Assembly (NCBI RefSeq): GCF_014200605.1
Contig: NZ_JACHCE010000003.1
Span: forward strand, 372,001-436,000
DNA: 64,000 nt
Direction of reading: 5' to 3'
Source of the DNA: Pedobacter cryoconitis
Lineage (GTDB): Bacteria > Bacteroidota > Bacteroidia > Sphingobacteriales > Sphingobacteriaceae
Both the position numbers and the translations under genes were made by a program. The notes beneath the pieces were generated by a model. The model was given only the letters and a program-made list of their open reading frames with translations, was not told the DNA's origin and did no database searches. Below, in pieces: positions 26,901-37,800 of this stretch (position 1 is its first letter; every line of letters begins with the position of its first letter).

Positions 26901-28757
26901 CAATTGTGGCGGTTCAGGTGTTTTAAACAGGTATTCCTCTCCATAAGCAGTACCCATTGCATTAATCGCATAAGCCCTGACATAATATAGTGTACCAGGA
27001 ATCAGCGACGTCATATAATTACGGAATAGCCCTTTGGCATTACCGGTTATATCCTGTTCTGCTTTGGTTGTCAAAACCGTAGTTGGGTTCGGAGCTGTAC
27101 TCCAGCAAATTCCACGTTTGGTAATCGGTGCAACACCATTACTGGTGATATCCCCGCCGCCTGTAGCGATCCTTCCGTTATAGCCTTCAAAGGCACCATC
27201 CACATGGCTTGCCGCGTCATAATTGAAAGGGGTTACTGTTGTTAATGTTGGCAGAGAAGTGGTGATAAAACTAGATTCACTGCTAAAACTTGTACCAGCA
27301 CTATTCTTTGCATAAGCCCTGACATAGTATAGCGTACCGGGTTTCAAACCGGTAATATTACAAATAAATGTTCCGATATCTGTAGCATTGACACCGGTCG
27401 AAGGACCATAAATGATGTTCACCCGGTCGGTGCTCCAGCTCATCCCGCGCTCGGTCACCATCTCTCCCCCATTGTTAATAATGGTCACTTCACTCACTGC
27501 AGAAACATCAGTAATATCTACGATTTTGATATTCGGAGAACTTAGTACCGGCGCTGTAGCTGCGGGAGTAGTAAACTGAAGCAGGTTGCCATAGGCTTTA
27601 CCGATAATATTCACCGCATAGGCCCGTACATAGTAAGTTGTATTTTTTAACAGATCGACCAAACGGCTAGGAAAAGTTCCGACACCAGAACCATCAAGGG
27701 TAAACTCCGCACTTTCATCATCTTTTGGATCACCTGTTGTATTCCAGGTAATCCCGCGCACGGTTACCGGTGCACCGCCATCACTGTTAATAATCCCGCC
27801 GCTATTGGCCATGACAGGGAAGATATTATCTATGTCAAGGGTAATAATAGATGGCAGCGATGCCATAGCCGATGTAAAAGTTAAATCTTCACCATATATG
27901 ATTCCTGAACTGTTTACTGCATAAGCACGCACATGATAAACTGTATTGGCTTGTAAGCCGGAGATTATTCCCGGAAAAAGACCGGTATCAGCTCCAAAAA
28001 TCAGATTGCGGGTTTTAGTCTTCAAGGTGGTATCAGGATAGATGCTGGTACTCCAGCAAATTCCCTGCAAGGTTACTGCAGACCCACCATTACTTAGGAT
28101 TTGTGCGCCACCTATTGCTGAAATGTTCGTAATTTTTGCAGGCAATATTGTGGCGATAACAGGCAAACAGCTGATATCTTTCCATTTCGTTCCATCGTAA
28201 AAACGGATCGTTTTAGCTACCGTATTGATATAAACAGCACCTGCCGATAAACCTAAAGGTGCCGGATTACTACCGAGTACAGGTAATTTGGCAATCTTTA
28301 ATCCGCTATTGGTAGAGAAACCATTGTGCGGTTTGAAATTACTTTTTGCTACTAATTCAGCAACCGCATACCACGAATTCCCGTCATTGACCATCATCGT
28401 CTTTTCGGTCTGAGAGAAATAAACTCCTCCAGGGTTGATCGTACCTGCAGGCTCTTGTTTTAAAGCAGGTAAGTATGGGATTCCTGTTTTTACCTCCAGA
28501 TAATCTTTAATGGTATTCGTATTGATATTACTGCTGCACAAAGTTTCCCATCCCGATCCGTTATAAATCATCGGCTGTTTATCCGGTTTACTATAAATCA
28601 ACATACCCGGTAAAGGTGCAGTGACAGTTACCGGATCAATTGCAGGAAGATGAGGGATACCACCGATGACCCTAAAAAATGCCTGTGCCGAAACTGAAAC
28701 AGTTCCGGCAAGCATCAGGATACATAAAAGATTTATCGCGTGGTAAAATGTCTTCAA
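20304..28757 (-). CDS. Giant repeat surface protein: 22 FN3-like repeats and 2 FISUMP domains
   Basis: This 2817-aa protein has a signal peptide (MLAGTVSVSAQA). Residues 30-200 hold three copies of a short G-x-x-Y...Y-x-G-x-x-W head motif (GMLIYSKPDKQPMIYNG and two others). From about residue 200 there are 22 repeats of roughly 90 residues with a fixed pattern: GG-x-I-x-(S/D)-x-GG, RG-x-x-WST, and the end motif YYVRAYAVN-x-x-G-x-x-YG, consistent with fibronectin-III-like beta sandwiches. Repeats 21 and 22 are each followed by a FISUMP domain (CWITQNLGAD, WYWQFNRLQGYK, GWRIPT, LRCVRD), the second at the C-terminus. There is no T9SS sorting domain. It is a close paralogue of the 4632-aa protein encoded 15 bp upstream. 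Confidence 0.9.
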   Translation of the reverse strand: MKTFYHAINLLCILMLAGTVSVSAQAFFRVIGGIPHLPAIDPVTVTAPLPGMLIYSKPDKQPMIYNGSGWETLCSSNINTNTIKDYLEVKTGIPYLPALKQEPAGTINPGGVYFSQTEKTMMVNDGNSWYAVAELVAKSNFKPHNGFSTNSGLKIAKLPVLGSNPAPLGLSAGAVYINTVAKTIRFYDGTKWKDISCLPVIATILPAKITNISAIGGAQILSNGGSAVTLQGICWSTSIYPDTTLKTKTRNLIFGADTGLFPGIISGLQANTVYHVRAYAVNSSGIIYGEDLTFTSAMASLPSIITLDIDNIFPVMANSGGIINSDGGAPVTVRGITWNTTGDPKDDESAEFTLDGSGVGTFPSRLVDLLKNTTYYVRAYAVNIIGKAYGNLLQFTTPAATAPVLSSPNIKIVDITDVSAVSEVTIINNGGEMVTERGMSWSTDRVNIIYGPSTGVNATDIGTFICNITGLKPGTLYYVRAYAKNSAGTSFSSESSFITTSLPTLTTVTPFNYDAASHVDGAFEGYNGRIATGGGDITSNGVAPITKRGICWSTAPNPTTVLTTKAEQDITGNAKGLFRNYMTSLIPGTLYYVRAYAINAMGTAYGEEYLFKTPEPPQLSTTAAALIKNTSATSGGEITDDGRMPVHTRGVCWSTLNNPSVADAHTSNGAGSGTFVSWIKGLLGNTKYYIRAYAINNAGISYGHMTSFVTGPPEKPTVVTSPVLATLGANATGGGEVTETGGAEINLRGVVWSLTADFNPSLSMSTKTQEAGGEGKFNSTITGLAPNKTYYVRAYAVNSVGVVFGEQEIFKTFTIPSLITTTASSVSSTAAVSGGDIFSDGGDKVTKSGIIWSTVPNPTTDLATKTESGTGIGTFIHTVSGLLGNTVYYVRAYAVNNAGTAYGNEISFTTGPPVIPVIRTLEATEITGTSASGGAKVISNGGALFTVNGIVWSTISGFRPDTATKQKTIQKNTGDFTSELKGLLPGTTYYVRAYAVNAAGLVFGNEIVLRTPNVPSLTTLTPIPATITSTSATSGGSIITNGGNYISSNGICWSTSKNPTLADENVISGSGSGNFTAALKDLMGSTTYYIRAFATNFAGTGYGNLDSLTTKPPVPITIITTRGTDITATTASSGGEITSNGGALVSTRGIVWSIYSDFKPDTVTKNRTADTGYEKGIFTSYLKKLIPGTTYYVCAYAVSIAGTSYGDVISFTTPDFAVLTTNSPSLVGNTSAVTGGTVTSSGGSPVIGRGVVWSTIANFVPDATTGNVTSNGVGPGSFDSQLKDLKPDTKYYIRAYAATMAGIAYGQQVSLTTYPAGLSLLTTVAASQITGTTALSGGVITDEGGAVANTRGIVWSTRPGFNPVAVTANKTVQTGSGIGQFTGQLTALSPGNTYYVRAYASNSVGTEYGNEVSFTTPDLAVLTTIEASSVTGTTALSGGIISQTGGTPILVQGICWSTSPGPVIGLSTKTSDGGAGVFTSSLNALKPVTKYYVRAYAVNQIGTAYGNEISFTTGPLLASITTNDPVVTSENSISSGGTITSDGGNPVTARGLLWSRRANFKPDTVVNNKTVDGSGIGNFISDINRMERSATYYIRAYATNSAGTAYGNQLTVAIFPTSPVLNTTIVTAITGSTAASGGEIVKDGGALITKRGIVWDTSQNPTISLITKTSDLDYGDGNFTSYLSGLQQNTTYYVRAYAVNGIGVAYGLEKSLTTLTVPTLTATTPATNILATTAVSGGKITDDGRTPITSRGIVWSTYDNPTVDLPTKTVDLLTQGIGSFTANLTGLKPKTTYYVRAYATNSVGITYGSPIIIQTNPVALPALTTAPVSAIEGFSAMGGGNVIDDGGMPVVTRGLVWSLTSSPTIALPTKIINGTAGTGAFSNVFAGLIPGTTYYIRSFATNSVGTAYGNELTFTTPAIVPALSNVVISNAKISSADGLANLVFDGGAAITDLGLIWNTEDIIPVDFTNSLSVGAAGTSISGTLTNLLPATKYFVWAYGKNSIGTGYSAKSVVLTTPALASLITTKPGAITQNSANSGGMISNDGGVPVTAKGICWGTTENPTVDGLFKTVNGAGAAAFTSSMTGLTKGTKYYVRAYATNSVGTGYGNQENFTTFDVPTLKTTPATAILTTSAVSGGEVIADNGAAVTARGVVWDTKTDPLVSLTTKTLNGTGTGVFISNLSPLAVGTKYYTRAYATNSIGTGYGQLETFNTPQIPPVVSLVTLSEMTQTTARGTAEITFDGGAGVTARGLIWNTTGNPTLESGNVITIGAGTGSFNEVLKNLAEGPTYYITAYATSSAGTGYSPKVISFKICPAEFTVTHIAGLSGAPVTKTVTYHSISTEISGAARCWITQNLGADTQASALADGTESSSGWYWQFNRLQGYKMDAQGARTPASTWPVATSETVDWSLDNDPCAQLLSTGWRIPTETEWNNAYKGWKGPADIFASVLKIHAAGLINYISGGLVNRGSQGNYYSGTSRDAGSVNFTYFTTGGGPTTQPIQKTYGFPLRCVRDGLTYSVPSVAKVVVPAVTMTANSAVAQTNVGNSGGKEVTDRGFVWNTTGNPTLADQVVHTGAGTGAMTGQLTGLNESSSYYIRAFATNSLGTGYSKEALNFRICPPAFVVTHTAGINGSPETKTVTYHAVSSILSGAAKCWITQDLGADNEAASAVDLTDGAAGWYWQFNKVQGFKSINGVRTPNTPWIGSISENSDWKPANDPCALMLGGGWRIPTATEYTNLVAPSNGFATLNSGYATELKLHAAGHLLNSTAAKSAFGGQINYWSNTQDGDNARYPYINGSTASMYSSAKAYAMPVRCIRD
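21820..28165 (-). repeat. FN3-like repeat array (21 consecutive units, 2817-aa protein)
   Basis: Twenty-one units of about 280-300 bp encode the pattern GG...RG-x-x-WST...YYVRAYA-x-N-x-x-G-x-x-YG. I counted them by the YY(V/I)RA(Y/F)A end motif. A 22nd unit lies between the two FISUMP domains near 20908-21220. Units are diverged at DNA level, so the array is old. Boundaries are approximate. Confidence 0.85.
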
Positions 28758-28772
28758 TTTTATTCTTATTAT

Positions 28773-31700
28773 TTAATCTTTTAAACAGCGCAGCGGTAAG
28801 CCTACTGCTTTATCATTATAGTTTGATCTTACATTATTAAAAAAATAAGCCTGGCTATTATTCGAGTAAATCGTACTGCTCCAGTAGTTACTATTGACCC
28901 CTCTGATGTTTAAATTTCCCGCAGCAGTTAAATCTCCGGCAGCATGTAATTTCAAAACAGAAGCATATACATCGGCAGCCGTTTTCCAGTTTTGAGGGGT
29001 CGCAGCAGCATTGGTCCATTCCGTATTGGTCGGGATACGCCAACCCGCGCCCAGCATTTGTGTACATGGGTCATTGGCTGGAGTCCAGCTTAAACCTTCA
29101 CTAATCTGGGTTGCCCATACACCCGCTGGTTTACGGTTTGTGCCATCATGCTGATAACCCTGTAAACGGTTAAACTGCCAGTACCAGCCAGCAGAGGCTT
29201 CAGTTACATCTTTTAAATCAGTAGCCTGCTGATCTGCACCCAGATTCTGGGTAATCCAGCATTTATCGGCACCTGATATTTTAGTACTTACTGAACCATA
29301 AGTTACGGTTTTGTCTACCGGAGCCCCTTTTATCCCCGTTTTGTGAATTACTGTAAACGGCATACATACCTTAAAACTGGTTGCAATTTCACTGTAGGCA
29401 GTACCTACGCTATTGGTTGCAAAAGCTTTCACATAATAAGTAGGGCCGTTCTCTAATCCCGAAATCAAGCCGCTGATTGTTCCTGTACCTGATCCCATAG
29501 GTACCACCTGATCTGCAAGAGTCGGGTTACCTGTTGTATTCCAGACAAATCCACGGGCAGTCACGGCTTCACGTCCGTCAGGGTTAATGATCGCAGATCC
29601 TTTAGCCGTAGTAGGTGTTACTTCTGCCAGCGGCAGAATCACATTACTTACCGAAGGCAGGGTAGAAATAACTTCATTCCGCAGACAACGGACAGGCAGC
29701 GCAGAAGCTTTGTCAGACTCCAGCAATCTCCAGCCATAAAATGCAGTTGCAGTGGTACTGGAAACTGCAGTTCCGCTCCAGTAACGGCTATCCGTACCTT
29801 TAGCAGTTAATCCGGCAGTATTATTCACCAGGTAACCCGCAGCATGTAGTTTCAGTAAAGAAGCATAGGTATCCTCATTTGATCTCCAGTATTGAGGAGG
29901 CGAAATAGCTTTTGTCCACTCTGCAGCTGTAGGTAATCTCCAGCCGCCACCCAGCATCCTTAAACAAGGATCATTAACTGGTAACCATTGTGAGGCTTCT
30001 TGTATATTGCTTATCCAGGGTACCAGCGGATCATTTGGCGTACGCGTAGTCCCGTCATGTTTATAACCCTGCAGTTTGTTAAACTGGAAATACCAGCCTG
30101 CAGTGGCTTCTGTCCCGTCGTTAACCGCTGCTGCCTGCTGGTCTGCACCCAGGTTCTGGGCAATCCAGCAACGTGCCTCTCCCGAATAAGTGGTACTCAC
30201 TGTTTTATAAGTAACGGTCTTGTCTACCGGTACCCCGTTTAACCCGGCAGTATGGGTAATCGTAAAAGGCAAACAAACTTTAAAGCTGGTCACCGCTGCA
30301 CTTAAACTTGTGCCTACACTATTGGTTGCAAAAGCACGTACATAATAAACAGCCTTTTCATCCAGCCCTTTCAGTGTACCGGTTATATCACCCATACCAG
30401 TCCCTAAAAAAATAACCTGATCGCCCATATCCGGGTTTCCGGTTGTGTTCCAGACCAGTCCTCTGCTGGTCACCGCAGCTCCACCAGTATTGGTTACCGT
30501 TGCATTGGCCACAGCCGCCGCAGCGCTTATTGTTTCTGAAGGAACGATCACACTGGTCACCGAAGGAAGACGTTTTACAACCTCATCCTGCAGACAGCGC
30601 AACGGTAAGCCTACTGATTTTTCATTATTGTTTGACCTTACATTATTAAAGAAATAAGCCTGGCTATTATTCGAATAAATCGTACTGGTCCAGTAGTTAC
30701 TATTGACCCCTCTGATGTTTAAATTTCCCGCAGCAGTTAAATCTCCGGCAGCATGTAATTTCAAAACAGAAGCATATACATCGGCAGCATTTTTCCAGTT
30801 TTGAGGGGTAGCAGCAGCACTGGTCCATTCCGCATTGGTCGGGATACGCCAGCCCGCGCCCAGCATTTGTGTACATGGGTCATTGGCTGGAGTCCAGCTT
30901 AAACCTTCACTAATCTGGGTTGCCCATGGGGCCACAATCTGATTTGGGGTACGGGTTGTGCCATCATGCTGATAACCCTGTAAACGGTTAAACTGCCAGT
31001 ACCAGCCAGCAGAAGCTTCAGTTACATCTTTTAAATCGGTAGCCTGCTGACCCGATCCAAGATTCTGGGTAATCCAGCATTTATCGGCACCTGATATTTT
31101 AGTACTTACCGAACCATAAGTTACGGTTTTGTCTACCGGAGCGCCATTCAGCCCAGCTCTGTGAATCACTGTAAATGGCATACAGATTTTAAAGCTGGTT
31201 GCAATTTCACTGTAGGCAGTACCTACGCTATTGGTTGCAAAAGCTCTGACATAATAAGTGGGTCCGTTCTCCAGACCTGAGATCAAGCCGCTGATTGAGC
31301 CAGTACCTGATCCCATCGGCACCACCTGGTCTGCAAGAGTCGGGTTACCTGTCGTATTCCAGACAAAACCACGGACAGTCACGGCTTCACGTCCGTCAGG
31401 ATTAATAATCGCAGATCCTTTAGCTGTAGTTTCTGTCATCTCTGCCAGCGGCAGGATCACATTACTTACCGAAGGCAGCGTAGAAATAACTTCATTCCGC
31501 AGACAACGGACAGGCAGCGCAGAAGCTTTGTCAGACTCCAGCAATCTCCAGCCATAAAATGCAGTTGCAGTGGTACTGGAAACTGCAGTTCCGCTCCAGT
31601 AACGGCTATCTGTACCTTTAGCAGTTAATCCGGCAGTATTATTCACCAGGTAACCCGCAGCATGTATTTTCAGTAAAGAAGCATAGGTATCCTCATTTGA

Positions 31701-34700
31701 TCTCCAGTATTGAGGAGGCGAAATAGCTTTTGTCCACTCTGCAGCTGTAGGTAATCTCCAGCCACCACCCAGCATCCTTAAACAAGGATCATTAACTGGT
31801 AACCATTGTGAGGCTTCTTGTATATTGCTTATCCAGGGTACCAGCGGATCATTTGGCGTACGCGTAGTCCCGTCATGTTTATAACCCTGCAGTTTGTTAA
31901 ACTGGAAATACCAGCCTGCAGTGGCTTCTGTCCCGTCGTTAACCGCTGCTGCCTGCTGGTCTGCACCCAGGTTCTGGGCAATCCAGCAGCGTGCCTCTCC
32001 CGAATAAGTGGTACTCACTGTTTTATAAGTAACGGTCTTGTCTACCGGCACCCCGTTTAACCCGGCAGTATGGGTAATCGTAAAAGGCAAACAAACTTTA
32101 AAGCTGGTCACTGCTGCACTTAAACTTGTGCCTACACTATTGGTTGCAAAAGCACGTACATAATAAACAGCCTTTTCATCCAGCCCTTCCAGTGTACCGG
32201 TTATATCTCCAATTCCAGTCCCTAAAAGAATAACCTGATCGCCCATACCCGGGTTTCCGGTTGTGTTCCAGACCAGTCCTCTGCTGGTCACCGCAGCTCC
32301 ACCAGTATTGGTTACCGTTGCATTGGCCACAGCTGCCGCAGCGCTTATTGTTTCTGAAGGAACGATCACACTGGTCACCGAAGGAAGACGTTTTACAACC
32401 TCATCCTGCAAACAGCGCAACGGTAAGCCTACTGATTTTTCATTATTATTTGACCTTACATTATTAAAGAAATAAGCCTGGCTATTATTTGAGTAAATCG
32501 TACTGGTCCAGTAGTTACTATTAACCCCCCGGATATTTAAAGCTCCTGTACTGGTTAAATCTCCGGCAGCATGTAATTTCAAAACAGAAGCATATACATC
32601 GGCAGCATTTTTCCAGTTTTGAGGGGTAGCAGCAGCACTGGTCCATTCCGCATTGGTCGGGATCCGCCAGCCGTTACCCAGCATTTGTGTACATGGGTCA
32701 TTGGCTGGAGTCCAGCTTAAACCTTCACTAATCTGGGTTGCCCATGGGGCCACAATCTGATTTGGGGTACGGGTTGTGCCATCATGCTGATAACCCTGTA
32801 AACGGTTAAACTGCCAGTACCAGCCAGCAGAAGCTTCAGTTACATCTTTTAAATCGGTAGCCTGTCTGCCTGCACCCAGATTCTGGGTAATCCAGCATTT
32901 ATCAGTACCGGATATCTTAGTGCTCACCGAACCATAAGTTACGGTTTTGTCTACCGGAGCGCCATTCAGCCCTGCTCTGTGAATCACTGTAAAAGGCATA
33001 CAGATTTTAAAGCTGGTTGCAATTTCACTGTAAGCAGTACCTACGCTATTGGTTGCAAAAGCTCTGACATAATAAGTGGGTCCGTTCTCCAGACCTGAGA
33101 TCAAGCCGCTGATTGAACCTGTACCTGATCCCATCGGCACCACCTGATCTGCAATGGTCGGGTTACCTGTCGTATTCCAGACAAAACCACGGGACGTTAC
33201 AGTTGCATTTCCATCCGGATTAATTACAGCAGATCCTTTAGCTGTAGTCTCTGTCATCTCCGTCAATGGAAGGATCACATTACTCACTGAAGGTAAAGTA
33301 GTGATCACCTCATTCCGAAGACAGCGGACTGGCAAAGCTGTACCTTTATTAGCAACACTTGCAGCACCGTTAGCAATTATATTTCCGGCTCCTGAAGATA
33401 CCGCTGAACTGCTCCAGTAGCGGGAATCAGTTCCCCTGGCAGTTAAAACGTCAGTCACAATTGCACCGGCAGAATGAAGTTTTAAAACAGAGTTATAGGT
33501 ATCAGCAGCTGTTCTCCAGTATTGAGGGGCACCAATCGCAGTTTTCAATTCTGCACCGGTTGGCAATCTCCAGCCACCACCCATCATTCTGAAACAAGGA
33601 TCATTTACCGGCAGCCACTGACCAGCTTCATCTATGTTTCCTACCCATGGTTGCAGTGGATCATTTGGCGTGCGGGCAGTTCCATCATGTTTATAGCCCT
33701 GTAAGCGGTTGAACTGGAAGTACCAGCCTGCCGATGCTTCTGTTCCGTCACTAACAGTTGTAGCCTGCTGATCTGCGCCCAGATTCTGGGTAATCCAGCA
33801 TCTGGCTTCACCCGAAATAGTTGTACTTATTGTTTTATAGGTTATCGTTTTATCTACCGGTGCACCATTTAATCCAGCAGTATGAGTAATTGTAACTGGT
33901 AAACAAACTTTAAAACCAGCCACTACCGGACTAAATGCAGTGCCTGCACTATTCGTTGCAAAAGCACGGACATAGTAAACATCCTTTTCATTCAGGCCGC
34001 TTAGTATACCTGCCATCTCTCCCATACCAGTACCCAGGGAAATTACCTTATCCCCCATTCCCGGGTTTCCCGTTGTGTTCCAAACCAGCCCTCTGCTGGT
34101 TACCGGACTACTGCCAGAATTGATGACCGCAGCCAAAGCCCGGGCAGTATTGGCAGTTATCGTAGCAGCAGGAATATCCACATTACTTAAAGAAGGAACA
34201 CTCGTCATGCCCCCATCCTGTAAACAGCGCACCGGTAATCCAACTGATTTTTCATTATAACTCGTTCTTCCATTAATGAAGTAATATCCCTGGCTATTGT
34301 TGCTATAAATTGTACTGGTCCAATAGCTACTATTGACCCCTCTGACATTTAAAATTCCAGTTGCAGTTAAATCTCCGGCAGCATGTAATTTCAATATAGA
34401 ATTATAAGCATCGGCAGCATTTTTCCAGTTTTGAGGAGGACCAATCACATTGCTCCATTCCGTATTGGTTGGAATTCTCCAGCCATTGCCCAGCAATTGT
34501 GTACATGGGTCATTTGCGGCTAACCAGCCTGAACCTTCACTAATCTGGGTTGCCCATGGGGCCACAATCTGGTTTGGTGTACGTGTTGCTCCATCATACT
34601 GATAACCTTGTAAACGGTTAAACTGCCAGTACCAGCCTGAAGAGGCTTCGGTCGCATCTTTTACATCAGTTGCCTGCTGATCTGCACCTAAATTCCTGGT

Positions 34701-34815
34701 GATCCAGCATTTATAGTCCCCTGAAATATTAGCTCCAACAGTTTCATAAGTAATTGTTTTATCTGTTGGCGCGCCACTAATTCCAGCTCTGTGTATCACT
34801 GTAAGTGGTTTACAG
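28773..34815 (-). other. Seven alternating FISUMP domains (A/B types) of the 4632-aa protein
   Basis: Each domain starts at a cysteine in FK(I/V)C, followed by CWITQNLG or CWIAQNLG, DPC, GWR(I/L)PT and RCL, so each has four conserved cysteines. Approximate positions on the minus strand are 34812-34216, 33908-33310, 33003-32400, 32091-31495, 31185-30580, 30270-29677 and 29367-28773. A FN3-like repeat separates each pair. FISUMP domains are found on surface proteins of Fibrobacter and Bacteroidota; the ligand is not established. Confidence 0.8.
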
Positions 34816-37800
34816 ATTTTAAAGTTTACTGCAACAGCACTGTAAACAGTGCCGACACTATTGGTTGCATAAGCTCTCACATAATAAACAGGCCCTTCTT
34901 CCAATCCATCCAGTACGCCTGTTACTGAACCGATATCCTTCCCTGAAATAATCACGTGATCTTCGAGCGTAGGATTGCCAGTTGTATTCCAAACTAATCC
35001 ATTCGCGGTTACCGGAGCACCGCCATCAGCGGTAATCGTCGCTGTTCCTCTTGCAGAATGATCCGTAATCTCAGACAGTTTCACGTTATCAATTACCGGA
35101 AGGATTGCAGTCGTAGTCACACTATCCTGCTTACCATAAGCTGTACCTACAGCATTAGTGGCATAAGCTCTGTAATAATATTTAGTAACTATGGTCAGCA
35201 GTTTTGGGTTACTGATAAAGATCCCCAGTCCATTGCCATCGGTTGTTTTAATTGCTGAGGCGATAGTAGGTCCGGGAGTTGTACTCATCACAATACCTCT
35301 GGCAGTCACCGCCGAACCGCCATCTTTAGTCACTTCCCCTCCTGCAGTAAAACTTGTACTTAAAATATTTGTAGCTGCTGTAGTCGTTACTGCTGGAATA
35401 TTAATAGTGGTTACGCTATCGAGATTACCATAACCTGTGCCTACTGCATTGGTCACATAAGCTCTGAAATAATAGGTAGTACCAAATTTCAATCCTGTAA
35501 CAGGACTTGCATAAGCTAAGTATCCGGGGCCCTGAGTAGTTTTAGTCGGATCATTTACCGTTGGGTTTTTATTTTCACTCCATACGACTCCCCTTTGAGT
35601 GATGTCAGTCCCGCCTTCACTCTGAATTATACCACCAGAAACAAAAGAACTACTGGTAATCTGCGATGCCGGAATGGTGTTTACTTTTCCAAAATCGCGC
35701 GTATTGAATGGCGTTGATTTCACACTGTATCCTGTTCCAATAGCATTTTTACCATAAGCCCAGACATAATATCTGGTAGCTGGTAATAAATTGGCCACTG
35801 TACCTGAGATCGCTGTCCCAACAGCGCCTGTACTTGAGTTATTTCCATCGGCAAAGGCCGGAATAACATCTTCTGTATTCCAGATAAATCCAAGATCCGT
35901 GATCGCAGAACCGCCATTAAAGCTCAGACTGGCTACAGCCGCAGCAGTATTCAGCTGGATATTAGAAATCGTGACTGCACTCAGGTTAGGTACCACCCCT
36001 GCCGAAGTCAGTACAATTTCATTTCCATAAGCCGTACCCTGGCTATTGGTTGCAAATGACCGGATATAGTAAGTTGCACCTGGTATCATTCCGCCAAACA
36101 CATTTTCAAATATGCCTGTGCCTGCAGTACCATTTACAATTTTTCCTGTAGAAGAAATAGTTGGCAATGTCGTTGTAGCCCATACAAAACCACGGGTTAC
36201 CACTGGCATTCCACCATCATCACTCACCTCGGCAATACCTTTGGCAGAATAGCCGTCTATAGAGGTTACGCTTGTGGTTGACAGTGTTGGTAAACTCACC
36301 GTATTGGTTTTAAACTGTACCGCACTTCCGTAAGTTACCCCAATAAGATTGGTCGCATAAGCCCTGACATAATAAATTGTATTCGGGCTAAGACCAGTTA
36401 AATCAGCAGTAAATGCACCAATACCTTTAGTCACGTTATCTACTGTTTTAGTAGTCAGTGAAATTGTCGGATCACTGTATCTGTCCCATACAATTCCCCT
36501 GCTTAATATTGGTGTTCTGCCATCATCGGTAATTTCGCCTCCGCTGGTTGCAGTAGTTGCACGGATATTTGTTACCGGCGCGGTCGCTGTCAATGTTGGT
36601 GGGGCCAGTGTAATAAAGGATTCTTCCAGACCATAAGCTACACCGATTCCATTGACCGCATAGGCCCGGACATAATAAATGGTATTAGGCAGCAGGCCGG
36701 TCATTTTACCTATAAAGTCTCCGTCACCTCCTACAGCATCTACTGTTTTTGTCAGTAAATTATTCGTTGGATTTTGCTGTGTACTCCAGCAAATACCACG
36801 TTTGGTTACGGCTGCACCACCATCACTGGTAATCTTTCCACCACTTGTAGCGGTTGTACCTGTAACTTCTGTTACCCTGTTGGTTAACAGGATTGGTGAA
36901 GTCGGAAATATAGTTACCGTAAGCTGGTTACCATAAGTTATCCCGGCATTATTCTCTGCATAAGCACGTACATAATAAGCAGTACTCCGCTCTAAATCTT
37001 TAAGCTCACTGATAAAGGTACTTTGACCAGACCCTTCATTGGTTCTGTTTAAAAGTTCCGTTTTAGGATCAAAATCCTTTTTACTGCTCCAGACAATACC
37101 TTTGCTTGTAATTGCTGCTCCACCATTTGAACTGATGATACCGCCGCTGCTTGCTGTAGAGCCGCTGGTAACCACAGGATCGGTAGTGGTTAAAGTAGGG
37201 CGCACTGCTGCCGAAACAAAACTAATTTCATTTCCATAAGCTGTGCCCAGACCGTTGGTGGCATAGGCCCTGACATAATATAAAGTGGAAGGTGTCAGGT
37301 CTTTCAGTTTACTGATAAAACTGTCCGCTCCCTTGTCGATTGTTTTAGACACCAATTCTGAAGTAGGATTTGGACTGGTACTCCAGCATAATCCCTGCAC
37401 GGTTACTTTTGAACCGCCATCACTGCTGATTACACCTCCACTCATTGCAGTTCCTTCTGTATTCTCAGTGATCTCTGTTGTCGTTAAACTGGCATAGTTC
37501 TGAGTGGTGAAACTCAATTCATTTCCATATTGTACCCCTACTCTATTGGTGGCATAGGCCCTGATATAATAAATAGTTCCTGGTTTTAAACCTGTAACCT
37601 GGCTGGTAAAAATTCCTTTTCCTGCACCACCTTCCACAGTTCTGTGAACTGTTTCTGTCTCCGGTTTAAAGTTTGCAACAGTACTCCATACCACGCCACG
37701 TATCGTGGTCGGAACACCTCCTTCTTCGGTAATATTTCCACCACTGGACGCAGTTGTTCCGGTAACCGACACAGGCGTAACCGTAGTCAGTAAAGGCAAT

